The notes beneath the pieces were generated by a model. It saw only the letters and a list, made by a program, of their open reading frames with translations, ran no database searches and was not told the DNA's origin. A stretch of 64,000 bases of DNA. It comes from Mastigamoeba balamuthi. Its lineage: Eukaryota > Evosea > Mastigamoebida > Mastigamoebidae. A program made the position numbers and the translations under genes. The DNA lies in the NCBI GenBank assembly GCA_902651635.1, contig CACRSC010000007.1, forward strand, positions 301,974-365,973, in the 5' to 3' direction. Shown in pieces: positions 44,664-54,714 of the stretch (within the stretch, counting starts at the first letter, position 1; every line of letters starts with the position of its first letter).

Positions 44664-45103
44664 GGCGGCTCTAGAAGCAAATAAGAAACCCTCGTCAATT
44701 CGTAATAGTCGGACCGTCAGCACTTCGGTCTTGCAGCTGCTCTCAGGGCCTCTAAATTGTGTTGGCCTCAGGAAGGGTGCCTGCTGCCCTAAGTGGGCAG
44801 TAACCCAGTAACGTGGATACTTTCCCCTTTGTCAATGCAGCTGCCCTCGGATTGATGGGGAAGCATGCTGAGCCTCAATGTCTCCTGGGTGTTCTGAGCC
44901 CCCCAGCTTATGGACTCGGGAATTGTGGTATGCGGAGATTGTCTCCTCGGGGGCCTACCAATTGTCCACTGGGTGTGGACAATCAACATTCTGTCACCGA
45001 TTCTGCCGTTGGGCAAACGTGACGTGACGATCCACACATCGCATGACATCACGCACCATACTTTTCATAGTTCTCACAACAAGAGCACTGTCAAAGGCTT
45101 GTT
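44664..45103. other. Intergenic region with no recognised feature
   Basis: Moderate GC content. I see no coding frame, RNA or repeat. Confidence 0.4.
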
Positions 45104-46954
45104 ATGGACACCCTCCTTCTCATTGCCGGAACCCTCTGGGCCATCGTGCCCGCTGTTCTCGCCCTGGGCCCACCTCCATTCACTTCGCCTCTGCACGCAC
45201 GCATCTCTGTGGTTATGCAGCAGGAGTCACGCGACTGGGAGCTGTGGCTCGTGCCGGGCCTCGGTTCACGTCTCGATACGCGCATCTCGCAAGAGGACGG
45301 AGAGCGCCACTGGGAGGTGAACACGTCGCGCATTGCTTATCTCACCAACGAGTTCGACCACGCGGTGTACGACATCATGCGGGCGCCCACTGCGTCGCAG
45401 TGCCGCAGAGACCCTCTCGCGAGGGCCGAGTCCGAGTACAACAGGCAGGTCTCGGGCAACAGCACCGTGTTGTCTGAGGCCTGCTCTCAGCAGTGCTCAG
45501 AGTGGGCCAAGACAATCAACACAGAGGTCTACGGCAGGCCTGTGGCCCAGTATACCACCACCTGCGACCTTAACAACCCCTTCAATCTCACGGTACGCCT
45601 GCACCTGAAGGATAGTCCTCAGAACTGAAGTGTTAAAAATTGTCAGTTGTTCTACGAGCTGGCGCTGGTGAACGGAGGGGGAGTGCTGCTGGGTGGCTTT
45701 ACCGAAAGTGACATCCTCAGCGAGGTTCAGCGGTTTCTCGTCGTCCAATTCGACGTCGTAGAGGTCCCCAGTGCACTCGCCCTCAATTCTCTATGCCCAC
45801 ACCCCATGTCTCCGCCTCCTCTCCTGCACACTGTCCATTCACGAATCATCGTTCCGTACGACGACGAGATCATGGGGCCCACGGACGCCTCGATCGAACT
45901 GTGGTCGCTGCGGAACACAGCAGGTCGCAAGGTCACCACTGTGACATCAGGGAGCCACCAGTCATTCTCGTCCGTGTCAGCGTTTCTTCAAGGAAGGTTC
46001 CACGGTGTCACAGAGGTTGTCTCGGATGGTTCGTGCTGCGAGAAGGCAGACCTTAGTGGAACGCTGCTACAGGCACAGCAGCCAGATCTGTTCTTTGGTG
46101 CGAGCGAGAGCTGTGTGTGGTCCAAGGCTGTGCTCGGCCGCTCTGTGGACGCCTACTTCCTCCCTCAGTGCTCCCGCATCAAGTCCAACATCACTGTACG
46201 GACCCCCAATGTCTAAGGCGCTCTCACGCTCCATTATCAGCTGTACTATGCCCGGGACTCGCCGATTCATCCACGTCTGCTGGGTGGCCTCATTGTAAGC
46301 GGAACCGGGAAGGCCAGTACAATTGTTGTCGATCAGTGGGAGAGTGTGTTTTCTACGGAGTTAATCACTCCGGACCCCGAGTGCGGAGATCGCATGCTTC
46401 CCCCACCGCTTCCACAGCCGCTTTTCGCGAGATTCCAGGAGGTTGAGACACTGAGCAACTCCAACTCGCACAGCGAGATCATACGGGAGATGGTTCTTCT
46501 CCCTGGATTCGGCTTCAGCACGCACACGACCGAGTACTCGTCTGACAAAGCCACAAAGTGGCTCTCCTTCACCTACGGCTTCCTCCAGGGGGCTTTCGCC
46601 AATCTCGTGTTCGAGGGTTCGGGCTCTGATTGCTCCGTCGACAGGGGCGATGCCTCAGCACTGTACTACCTGCAGGCGAACTGGCTGTATGGTGAGCGGT
46701 CTGGAGCCGTGTGGAACAGGACAACAGAGACGAGTCCCAGCGGCATCTCGATCGATGTGTGGTCTCTGGAGACCGCCCATCCCAGAAGCGATGAGCTCAT
46801 CAGCGCGAAGCTGTACTACAGCGGAAATGAGCTGCTGCACGGGCAGGTGGTGACGATGTGGTCTACAGTCGACATCGCCGTGCTCGAGTGGAGGACCTCG
46901 GTCAGCGAGAGCGACCTGGCTCTCGAGCCGAGCTGTCTTCCCTCTGGTGGCTGA
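45104..46954 (+). CDS. Secreted protein of unknown family, three exon-encoded modules
   Basis: Exons 45104-45592, 45647-46195 and 46241-46954 (introns 54 and 45 nt, both phase 0) give 583 residues. The N-terminus is a clear signal peptide (TLLLIAGTLWAIVPAVLALG). Both introns fall right after a glycosylation-like N-L/I-T triplet and before an aromatic beta-strand start (FNLT|LFYELAL and SNIT|LYYARD). Each exon also contains a Cys pair region and a W-rich segment (SQQCSEWAKTINTEVYG; SESCVWSKAVLGRSVD). This suggests three diverged copies of one module. There is no transmembrane tail. Extracellular or lysosomal location is inferred. I do not recognise the family. Confidence 0.6.
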
Positions 46955-47200
46955 GCGGGTGTCCGTGCCTGCGCCGCATTCGAAGCCCATCCCCTTCCTC
47001 CTGAGGGCCCACCGCCCCCTGTCGATACAACAATGACACTGCTTCCCATGCTCGCACAACAAATATCCAGTGCTCACGTCCCAGAACTCCCATATCCAGG
47101 TTCCGAAGCTCCTCGTGGCCATTGGTCGCCCGGGGAATACCAGATCCCCCAGATCTCACTTGCTGTTTTTTCTCTTTTAACATATTCAAATCGTTCTGAG

Positions 47201-48814
47201 ATGCGGATGGCGGAACCGGCGCTGGACACCGCTTCTCTGCTGCTGCGCACGGCCGTCCCCGACCTCGTTGCGCGGGGCCCCTCGTACGCCCGCGACCTCG
47301 CCGCGCTCTCGCTGTCGATGCCGCGGGTCCTCTGCGGCCCCTGCGTGGCCCCGCTGCCCCGGGGCTCCGCTGCCGCCGCTGCCCTCTCGCTCGTCGCAGA
47401 GTCGGCGGCCCGCAACGACCCGCGGGGCCTCCGCGCGCTGCTGGGGGCGCCGCGCCTCGCGGGGGCCCTCGGCGGGGACCCCTGGGCCGCGGGTGGGTGC
47501 GGGGTCGTGGCCAGGTGGGTCGTCCTCGCGTCGCTGTCGGCTGCGCAGGGCAGCGAGGAGATCCGCGGGATCTTGGAATCGGAGCCGTTCAGGATATCTG
47601 CACGCAGGGAATCGCCCGGCAAGCAGGGGGCGTCGCCGTACGTGGCGCACCGTCGTTGCGATTCCGCACTGAATCGCCGCACCCCAGGGGCGAGATGCCA
47701 TCCGCCGACGGGCTGTGAGCACGCGCTTGGGCTTCCCGTGTCGCTCACGCACGCTGACAGAACGCCCGAATACGAGCGACTCGTCGACTACGTCCCCGGG
47801 GACCTGCAGTCGATCGCCCACGCCCTGCGCGTCGCGAGCGCGGCCGGCATGTACTCGGTCGTCGACCTGCTGGCCCGGGCCCCGTTCCGCGCCGGTTCCT
47901 CCGACGCCCGCGCGTTCGACTGCGCGTGCCTCCGCGAGGCGTGCGCGGGCGGCCACGCCGCCGTCGTCCGCTCGCTGGCTCGCAAGCCCTACTCGCTGGG
48001 CTCCCCCGACGTGGCCCCCCTGCTGCGCGACAACGCGCTCTTCGCCTCCGCCCTCGCCGCGTCTCACACGGAACTCATCCTCGCGCTCGCCGAGCCCCCG
48101 TACTCGCTGCCCCCCGACTTCGCGCGCTGGGACGAGTGCAGGGCCCTCCGGACCGCCTGCTCCCGCGGCGACGTGCGTCTGCTGCGCGCGCTGGGCAGGC
48201 CCCCCTTCGGCCTGGGCCGCGACGAGGCCCTCATCGGCTGCGCCTACGCTCTGCAGGCCGCCTGCGCCGGCGGCCACGCCGAGGCCGTCCGCGAGCTCGC
48301 GCGGCACCCGTGGGGCCTCGGGGCCGCCGAGGCCCGCGTGTTCGACGCCGCGCCCCTGCGCATGGCTTGCGCGTCAGGCAGCGTCGAGACAGTCCGCGTG
48401 CTGGGCTCGAGGCCGTACTCCCTCGGGGCCGCCGACGCGCGCAAGGACAGCGGCGGTGCCCTGCGCGAGGCGTGCGAGGGCGGCAGAGATGCGGTGGTCC
48501 GCGAGCTGGGGCGCCCGCCGTGGTGCCTCGGCAGGGCAGACGCCAGAGCCCGCGACGGGGAGTGCGTGCGGGCGGCCGCGTCCAGGGGCCACGCCAGGGT
48601 GCTCGAGGTGCTGGCGTCCGAGCCCTACAACACTTCGATGAGCGACGTGGAGGCAGCGAGGGCACAGCAGGACAGGGCAGCAACGGCCGGTGGCCACAAA
48701 CAGCCCCCGACGACCAACGCCAGGCCCGCGCCGCTCGACGGGCAGAGCAAAGCAGCGCCCACGCCAGGCGACAGCGGAACGCACAAGCACTCGCGTGTCT
48801 GCTCGCTGCTCTGA
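47201..48814 (+). CDS. Ankyrin-like repeat protein with C-terminal CaaX box
   Basis: An open frame of about 537 codons from Met 47201. From residue about 200 it contains eight or so repeats of 40-50 residues following the pattern ALRxACxGGHxxVVRxLxxxPYSLGxxDAR, for example LREACAGGHAAVVRSL and LQAACAGGHAEAVREL. They are longer than standard 33-residue ankyrins but keep the helix-turn-helix logic. The protein ends CSLL, a CaaX box that should be geranylgeranylated because the last residue is Leu, so it is probably membrane-tethered. The stretch around 47590-47760 is poorly repetitive and may hide an intron. A start further upstream (47033) is in frame but unlikely. Confidence 0.6.
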   Translation: MRMAEPALDTASLLLRTAVPDLVARGPSYARDLAALSLSMPRVLCGPCVAPLPRGSAAAAALSLVAESAARNDPRGLRALLGAPRLAGALGGDPWAAGGCGVVARWVVLASLSAAQGSEEIRGILESEPFRISARRESPGKQGASPYVAHRRCDSALNRRTPGARCHPPTGCEHALGLPVSLTHADRTPEYERLVDYVPGDLQSIAHALRVASAAGMYSVVDLLARAPFRAGSSDARAFDCACLREACAGGHAAVVRSLARKPYSLGSPDVAPLLRDNALFASALAASHTELILALAEPPYSLPPDFARWDECRALRTACSRGDVRLLRALGRPPFGLGRDEALIGCAYALQAACAGGHAEAVRELARHPWGLGAAEARVFDAAPLRMACASGSVETVRVLGSRPYSLGAADARKDSGGALREACEGGRDAVVRELGRPPWCLGRADARARDGECVRAAASRGHARVLEVLASEPYNTSMSDVEAARAQQDRAATAGGHKQPPTTNARPAPLDGQSKAAPTPGDSGTHKHSRVCSLL

Positions 48815-48899
48815 GGGAGATCGGCGGGTGTTCTGCGGTGGTGCACTTTGCTCGACCACAGACGAACGTGGCTTGAACTTCTGGAACCATTTCCGTCGA

Positions 48900-49027
48900 C
48901 TACCCGCAACTACCCGTGATTCACCCCAGAAATCACCTTTTCCGGTCGGCTCCCCGCCCACTACCCGTGACATCACCAAACGCGCTTCCTTAATCGGACT
49001 GCTACCCGCAACTCCCCGTGCGTCACG
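48900..49027 (+). repeat. Three degenerate copies of a CTACCC...CCCGTGA...TCACC motif
   Basis: Copies begin at 48900 (CTACCCGCAACTACCCGTGA), 48961 (CTACCCGTGACATCACC) and 49002 (CTACCCGCAACTCCCCGTG). Each ends with a TCACC/TCACG-like core. They lie within 215 bp upstream of the NmrA-like gene, so a role as regulator-binding sites is plausible. Confidence 0.55.
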
Positions 49028-49111
49028 TTTCCAACGGCATCCGCGTCTGCGTGGCTGTCGACCAACACAACAGAAATACAACACCCGAGCAACAAGCAAA
49101 CCCAGCAGCAA

Positions 49112-49990
49112 ATGAAGACCATCTACGGAGTGACTGGGGCCAGCGGCCACCTCGGCAGCCTCGCCATCCAGCACCTCATCAAGCGCGGGGCGGCGGCCCA
49201 TGACATCGTCGCCTTCGTCCGCACGCCCTCCAAGGCCTCTGCGCTGGCGTCGCAGGGCGTCCGCGTGGCCTCGCTCGACTACACTTGGCCCGTCGCGGAC
49301 CAGACGCGCGCCATCCGCGAGGCCGGCGTGACGAGGCTGCTGCTCGTCCCGTCGCCCGACGTCTTCCACTCGCGCGCCGAGCAGCACAAGGCCGTCATCG
49401 AGGCGTCCAAGGCCGCCAGCGTCGAGTTCCTGGCGGTGATCACCCTTCTGAGGGCGACAGAGACCGCTGCGCTGCTGGCCGTCGACTACCAGGAGACCGA
49501 GAGGGCCCTCAAGGCCAGCGGCCTCACGCACACCATCCTGCGCAACGGGTGGTACACCGAGAACATCATCGGCGAGGCCGCGGCGTCGGGGGCTGTGACG
49601 TCGTGCGCCGCCGTGCCCGCGCTGACCCCTGCGGCTCGCACGGACCTCGCGGAGGCCGCGGCGGTGGTGCTGCTCAAGGGCCCCGCAGCCTACGCAGGGG
49701 CTGTGCTGGAGCTCGCGGGGGACGAGGAGGTCACGCTGCAGCAGATCGCGGAGGCAGTGGCCCAGAGGACCGGCAAGGCCGTGCCGTTCCGCAAGGTGAC
49801 GCCTGCCGAGGCGCGTGCGGGGCTGGCCAAGGCGATGCCGCCGCCGCTGCCCGAGGTGTTCGCCAGCAGCGACGAGGCGATCGGAAGGGGCGAGATGATC
49901 GACAAGTCGGGGACGCTCAGGACCGTCATCGGGCACCCCACCACCACGCTCAGCGAGGCCGTCGCCGCGTTCTTCAGTGGCCAGCAGTGA
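49112..49990 (+). CDS. NmrA/QOR2-type NAD(P)H-binding oxidoreductase, bacterial-like
   Basis: A single-exon gene of 292 residues, unlike nearly all neighbours. The N-terminus has the NADPH-binding glycine motif of atypical short-chain dehydrogenases, VTGASGHLGSLAIQHL, followed by VRTPSKASAL and LLLVPSPDV. A conserved ILRNGWYTEN segment and the C-terminal EVTLQQIAEAVAQRTGK match bacterial quinone oxidoreductase QorB/NmrA-like proteins. Enzymes of this family reduce quinones with NADPH or act as redox sensors. The absence of introns and close resemblance to bacterial proteins suggest lateral transfer; this is an inference. Start 49112 is the first ATG and gives the normal N-terminus. Confidence 0.85.
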   Translation: MKTIYGVTGASGHLGSLAIQHLIKRGAAAHDIVAFVRTPSKASALASQGVRVASLDYTWPVADQTRAIREAGVTRLLLVPSPDVFHSRAEQHKAVIEASKAASVEFLAVITLLRATETAALLAVDYQETERALKASGLTHTILRNGWYTENIIGEAAASGAVTSCAAVPALTPAARTDLAEAAAVVLLKGPAAYAGAVLELAGDEEVTLQQIAEAVAQRTGKAVPFRKVTPAEARAGLAKAMPPPLPEVFASSDEAIGRGEMIDKSGTLRTVIGHPTTTLSEAVAAFFSGQQ

Positions 49991-50302
49991 GCAGTGAGAT
50001 CGAAGAGCACGCATGGCAGCACCACAAAGGGAGCTGTAGCTAAGCCCACAAACATGATGACTGGTGTCGCATTTCACTCGATTTCTGTTGGGGTCAGCAG
50101 TCTCTGGTGATGACAACAGCGTGCGAGGAGGTGTGAGGGGTGCGGAGTGGAGCGGATCATCTGTCACTGAGTATCAGTTCAGGCGAGATTGAAATCTGCG
50201 ATATTTTGTTCCATAGAGGGCACTTACACTTTACCATCGGCGTATCTCACAGACTAAAATACGAGCGAGAGCAATTCCGCGAGGCCGCGCCCGCCGCACG
50301 CG
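49991..50302. other. Intergenic region upstream of RhoGAP gene
   Basis: No gene. It contains GAAATCTGCGATATTTTGTTCC at about 50191-50212, roughly 95 bp before the RhoGAP ATG, similar to motifs before the filactin and receptor genes. Confidence 0.4.
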
Positions 50303-53300
50303 ATGGAGGGGAAGGTATTCGGGGTGCCCCTCGAGGAGCTCATGGCGCGCCAGGCGTCGCGCCGCCCGCAGCTGCGCGTGCCCTACGTCGTCGAGGCCCT
50401 CTCGCGCGCCGTCGTCTGCAACGTCCACGAGGAGGGCCTCTTCCGCCTCAGCCCCGCCTCCACAGCCCTCACGGCCATGGAGGCTGCGATCGACACCGGT
50501 GCGGAGCCGGTGCTTCTTCGGGCAATAACCGACTGGGAGGTTTTTTTATTGCACGCATTTTTGTCCCAAGTGCAAAACGTTGTGCGAATCGGGGCAAAAC
50601 TGACGAGTCTCCCAAGGCGGCGAGGACGCGCTCGACAAGGTCCTGGACCCGCACGTAGCCGCTGCCCTGCTCAAGGTGTTCCTGCGACGCCTGCCGCAGC
50701 CGATTCTGCTCTCCGAATACTACGCCGACTGGCTCGCACTCGGAGGTTAGTCCGCGGATGCTGGGCCTCGAGATACCGAGATATCGCGATTCCCGAAGAT
50801 CTGCGAATCGCGGTTCCCGGAATCTCTCGGTCCTCCCGTCAGCGCTGACGCTCCTCCCCGCCGCTCACGGCAGAGCTGGAGAAGGGGGAGATGGCCGGGG
50901 CCGTGCGGGCGATGGTGCGGAGGCTGCCGGCCCTCAACCGCGACGTGCTCGAGCGGGTGGCCTTCACTGCGCGGCAGGTGGCCAACAACGAGGTCGTCAA
51001 CCGCGTCAACCCCAAGGCCGTCTCGATCTGCATCGCCCCGAGCCTCCTCTGGCGCGAGGCCGAGGCCCCCCGGGGCGGCTCGCCCAGGTCCTCGCGGAGG
51101 CAGCAGGCGCAGGCGCAGGCGCAGGCGGCCGCGGTGCCCTCGGCAGCCGAGGCGCTGCGGCTGGTGGCCGAGTCGCGCAACGCGGGGGCCGTCGTGGTGG
51201 CGCTGATCGAGGACTTTGACGCCGTCTTCGCCCGCGAGCCCGGGGACGAGCCCCTGGCGCGGGCCGCGTCGATGTGGAAGGTGGCGGTGACGCCGTCGGA
51301 GAAGAGCCTCGTGGGGATGGCCGTCCACACGGCGCCGGGCTCTGCGTACGCCGTGTGGGTCGTCGACTCGGACGGGGCGCTCTTCCAGTTCGACACGCAG
51401 ACGGGCGACCTCGAGAACACGCTCTTCACGTCGCTCAAGCGCCCCGTGCACATGCACACGGTGGGCCGCTGCGTCTGGATCTCGTCGTGCCAGTCGCTGA
51501 GCGTCTGGGACCGCATGGAGCAGCCGCGCTCTGTCGTCGCGGGCTTCAACTACGCCGTGGCCGCCGTCGAGCAGAACGTCTGGACCAGCGGCGAGGGCGT
51601 CGTCCGCATCTGGAGCAGCAGCGCCGAGCCGCGCGTCGTCCGCGAGCTCCCCGAGCCCGGCAACCTCCCGCTGGCGCTGCGCTGCACGGGCGCCCACGTG
51701 TGGAGCGCGGGCACCGACCGCATCATCCGCATCTACGCGGCGTCCTCGGGCGAGGCGGTCCGCGAGCTGCCCACGGCCCACGGCAAGGTCATGGGCATCG
51801 TCGTCTCGGGCAACAGCGTGTGGACCGCCCACGAGGACGGCACCGTGCTCGTCTGGGACCCCGCGAGCTTCACCTGCAGGGCCGAGCTCCGCATCCCCGC
51901 GGGCAGCGTCTACCACATCGAGGCCATCGGCGACTCTGTCTGGGTCTGCAGCCGCAGCGGCGAGATCTACGTCTGGTCCTCCAAGGTTCCCTCCCTCCCC
52001 CCCTCTCTCCGCTCCTTCTCTTCCCCCCTTTCGTACACACCCGGAGGTGGGGGGACCCGTCATCTGAAAGGGTGGGGTGGGTGCCGCCAACGGGGGACAG
52101 AGCCTGAAGCTGCTGGACACGCTGGAGAGGTTCCACACGGACGCCGTGTCGAGCCTCATGGCGCTGTGGAACACGAGCATGGAGAGATGGCAGGTCTGGG
52201 CCACGTCGTGGGACTCGTCCGTCAGCATCTGGTGAGCCACCGCCGCCGCTGTCTCTCTAGTTTCCCGTTTGCCTCCTGTGGGCTCAAAATAGTGCGCGCC
52301 CCGTGCGCTGCTCTCTGCAGGGACATCAACCCGGCGGCCATCAAGATGGGGCCCCCGATGCTGAAGATCGCCCCGAGCAGCCGGAGCCCCGACAGGAGCC
52401 ACCGGAAGCAGGTGATGCGCGACGTGATGCTGACGATGAAGAAGCCCAAGATCATGCCTGCCTCGCAGTACATCTCGCTCATGTCCCAGCAGCAGCAGCA
52501 GCAGCAGAGGACGGCGCCCGAGCTCAGCGCGGTGCTGCCGCCGGCAGACGACGAGCCGCGGAGGCACAGCCTGGGCATCAAGGACCTGCAGGAGCAGGCG
52601 GCGGCCGAGGAGCTGTCGCCGGCGGTGCTCAACGACTCGACGCCCGTCGAGCACATTGTGCAGGCGTCGCTCGTCTCGGCGTCGTCCAAGGAGTCGGCGC
52701 CGCGCATCTGCTCGTGGCTCGAGGGCCGCAAGGTGCGCACGCTGCGCGACCTGCGGCACATGAAGGACGCCGGGTGGCTCGAGATGGAGCGGTCGTTTGG
52801 CAAGCGCCGGTCGTCCAACATCCGCCGCTTCCTCAAGCTCGCCCAGTCGCGCTCGTCGCTGCCGGCCAAGTCGCCCTCGGCCTCGCCCAAGGCCTCGCGC
52901 AAGGACAAGGACAGGGACAGGGACGAGCAGTCCTCGGCCTACAAGGCGCTGGCCGAGTCGCTCCGGGAGGGGATGACCTTCCCGCTCGAGGACAGCGGGG
53001 GCTCTGTGTCCTCAGACGCGGACTCGAGCAGGTCGCCCGCACTCGACAAGGACAAGGACAAGGACAAGGACAAGGAAAAGGACAGGGACAGGGACAGGGA
53101 CAGGGGCAGGGAGAGGGAGAGGGACAAGGAGCCCAGGGCCTCGGCCTCGAGCGACAAGGAGAGGGAGAGGGACAAGGAGGCCAAGGCCTCGTCGTCAAGC
53201 GAGAAAAGCGAGAAGGACAAGGACAGGGACAAGGAGCCCAGGTCCTCGGGCTCGAGCGGCGGCGTGTGGAAGCCAGGCTCGTCGTCGCACAGGCACTCGT

Positions 53301-54156
53301 CGGACCGCCACTCGACGCGGCACCGAGCCGAGGTGCGCCACTGGCTGGCTCGGGTGGCCGTCTAACTTGTGCTTTCCAGAGCCTCGAGCGCGAGAAGGAC
53401 AAAGTCAAGAAGTCGGGCAGCCCCAGCGGCGGCTCTCCCAGAGCGCGCAGGGAGCACTCGCGCACGATATCCAGGGAGGTCGCCGGCGCCGTGGCCCCAG
53501 TGCTGTGCGGCACCGGCGGTGCGGCGCCGCCGGACCTGCTCGAGGGCTTTCCTGCCCCGGCCGCGCTGGACCGCGAGCTGAGGGAGGCCAAGGTGACGCA
53601 GGAGGAGGTCGACGCCGCGCTGCGCAGGAAGGCGGGCATGGCCTCGGACGCCCGGCGCCTTGCCGAGGCGCTGAGCGACGACGAGCTGCTCGCGCTGCTG
53701 CTCTACGTGCACAACGGGCGCGTGCGCTCCGAGTGCAGCGCCGCGCTCAACGGCAGCGGCCCGCGCGAGGCGGCGCTGAGGTGGAGGGGCTACGCCCACT
53801 TCCTGGTCTCGGGCCTCCGCAAGCTCCCCGACCACGGCGGCGCCGAGCCCGAGGCCGCCGCCGCCCCCGCGCTGTTCTGCTCGGCCCCGCTGCCGCCGGA
53901 GCTCGCCGGCAGCCTGGCGCAGAAGGGCGCGCTGTTCTACTGGGCGGACGTCGTTCTGCTGTCGCCAGCGGGGCCGACGGCGGAGAGCGGCAGCACGGCG
54001 TTCGCTGTGCGCGCGCGATCTGCCAAGTGTATAGCGGCGTTCACGTCGAAGGAGGGGCAGTGCCTGCTGCTGCCCCGCGCACTGCTCTGCACCGAGGTGC
54101 CACCCGCGGGGGCGGCGGCCAGCGTCATCTATGCTTCGGAGCAGCAGCAAAAGTGA
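50303..54156 (+). CDS. RhoGAP / beta-propeller protein with SAM-like and ADP-ribosyltransferase-like C-terminal domains
   Basis: Multi-exon. The RhoGAP domain begins FGVPLEELMAR, with EEGLFRLS (arginine finger R), LLKVFLRRLPQPIL and SICIAPSLL; introns fall near 50510-50620 and 50745-50870. A WD-like propeller follows, rich in VWxxxxDGxVxVWD units (for example SVWTAHEDGTVLVWD). Next come a polyglutamine patch, a SAM-like helical block (ICSWLEGRKVRTLRDLRHMK) and a Lys/Asp/Arg-Asp repeat region. The last 170 residues follow the order of the ADP-ribosyltransferase domain at 1351-6526: LLALLLY, WRGYAHFLVSGLRKLP, ALFCSAPLP, FYWADVVLL, EGQCLLLP. The catalytic Arg and final Glu are replaced, so it is probably a pseudoenzyme. 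The role is likely Rho-GTPase control in the actin cortex. Confidence 0.75.
53047..53235 (+). repeat. In-frame GACAAG/GACAGG hexamer repeat
   Basis: It encodes Asp-Lys, then Asp-Arg and Glu-Arg alternation inside the RhoGAP protein. Such charged minisatellites often vary in length between alleles. Confidence 0.8.
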
Positions 54157-54649
54157 ACTGTGTGGGTAACGGGCAATGGCAATGCCAGTCTTGCTCGCGG
54201 CGCGAGAACGCTGAGCAACAAGGTTGCGAGGACCGGCTGTTGCGCACAATAACCAACGCAACTCCATTTTTTGCAATTCGCGCCCCCACTCCCTCCCCCC
54301 CCACATCAGTGGCGTGGGGTGTGGGCAGCAATGGGGGTTCTTAAGGCATGGGGCGGCGAGACACTGAGTGGTCCGAGCGACACGACTGCTTTTTCGATCG
54401 GCCTGGGGGAGTTCGCGAGGCCCGAAGCAACAGGGTAAGCGCGCCGTTTGAGAACGAACAGCAAAACACTGTGCAACTTCATTGCACCCAACGCCCGCTG
54501 CAACGGATGAGGAGGGCGTCTATGTGCACGTCTTGTGTACCTTCTGTTGATGTAGTGCTTTTTGGGGTTGCACTTTTCCTCCCGATCAAATACAGACCTC
54601 AATTAAAGGTACGGCGAGCGAGTCACCAACGGCTTTCTGGGACCCCGCC
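54157..54649. other. Intergenic region upstream of the cellulase
   Basis: I see no gene or RNA. It is less GC-rich than the flanking genes, with a C-rich patch near 54285-54300. Confidence 0.4.
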
Positions 54650-54657
54650 TATAAAAG
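54650..54657 (+). promoter_or_regulatory. TATA box of the cellobiohydrolase gene
   Basis: TATAAAAG in a GC-rich context, 65 bp upstream of the start codon, followed by an A/C-rich leader (CAACAAACACACGCACATG). It is the only canonical TATA box I found close before a start codon in the window, fitting a strongly expressed or inducible gene. Confidence 0.65.
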
Positions 54658-54714
54658 GCGCAGCAGATAACAAAAACACACTTTCTTATCAAAGCTCTCA
54701 ACAAACACACGCAC

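Noticed and set aside
48900-49027. CRISPR-like array
   Set aside because: Only three imperfect copies with unequal spacing in a eukaryotic promoter region; no palindromic repeat or cas gene.
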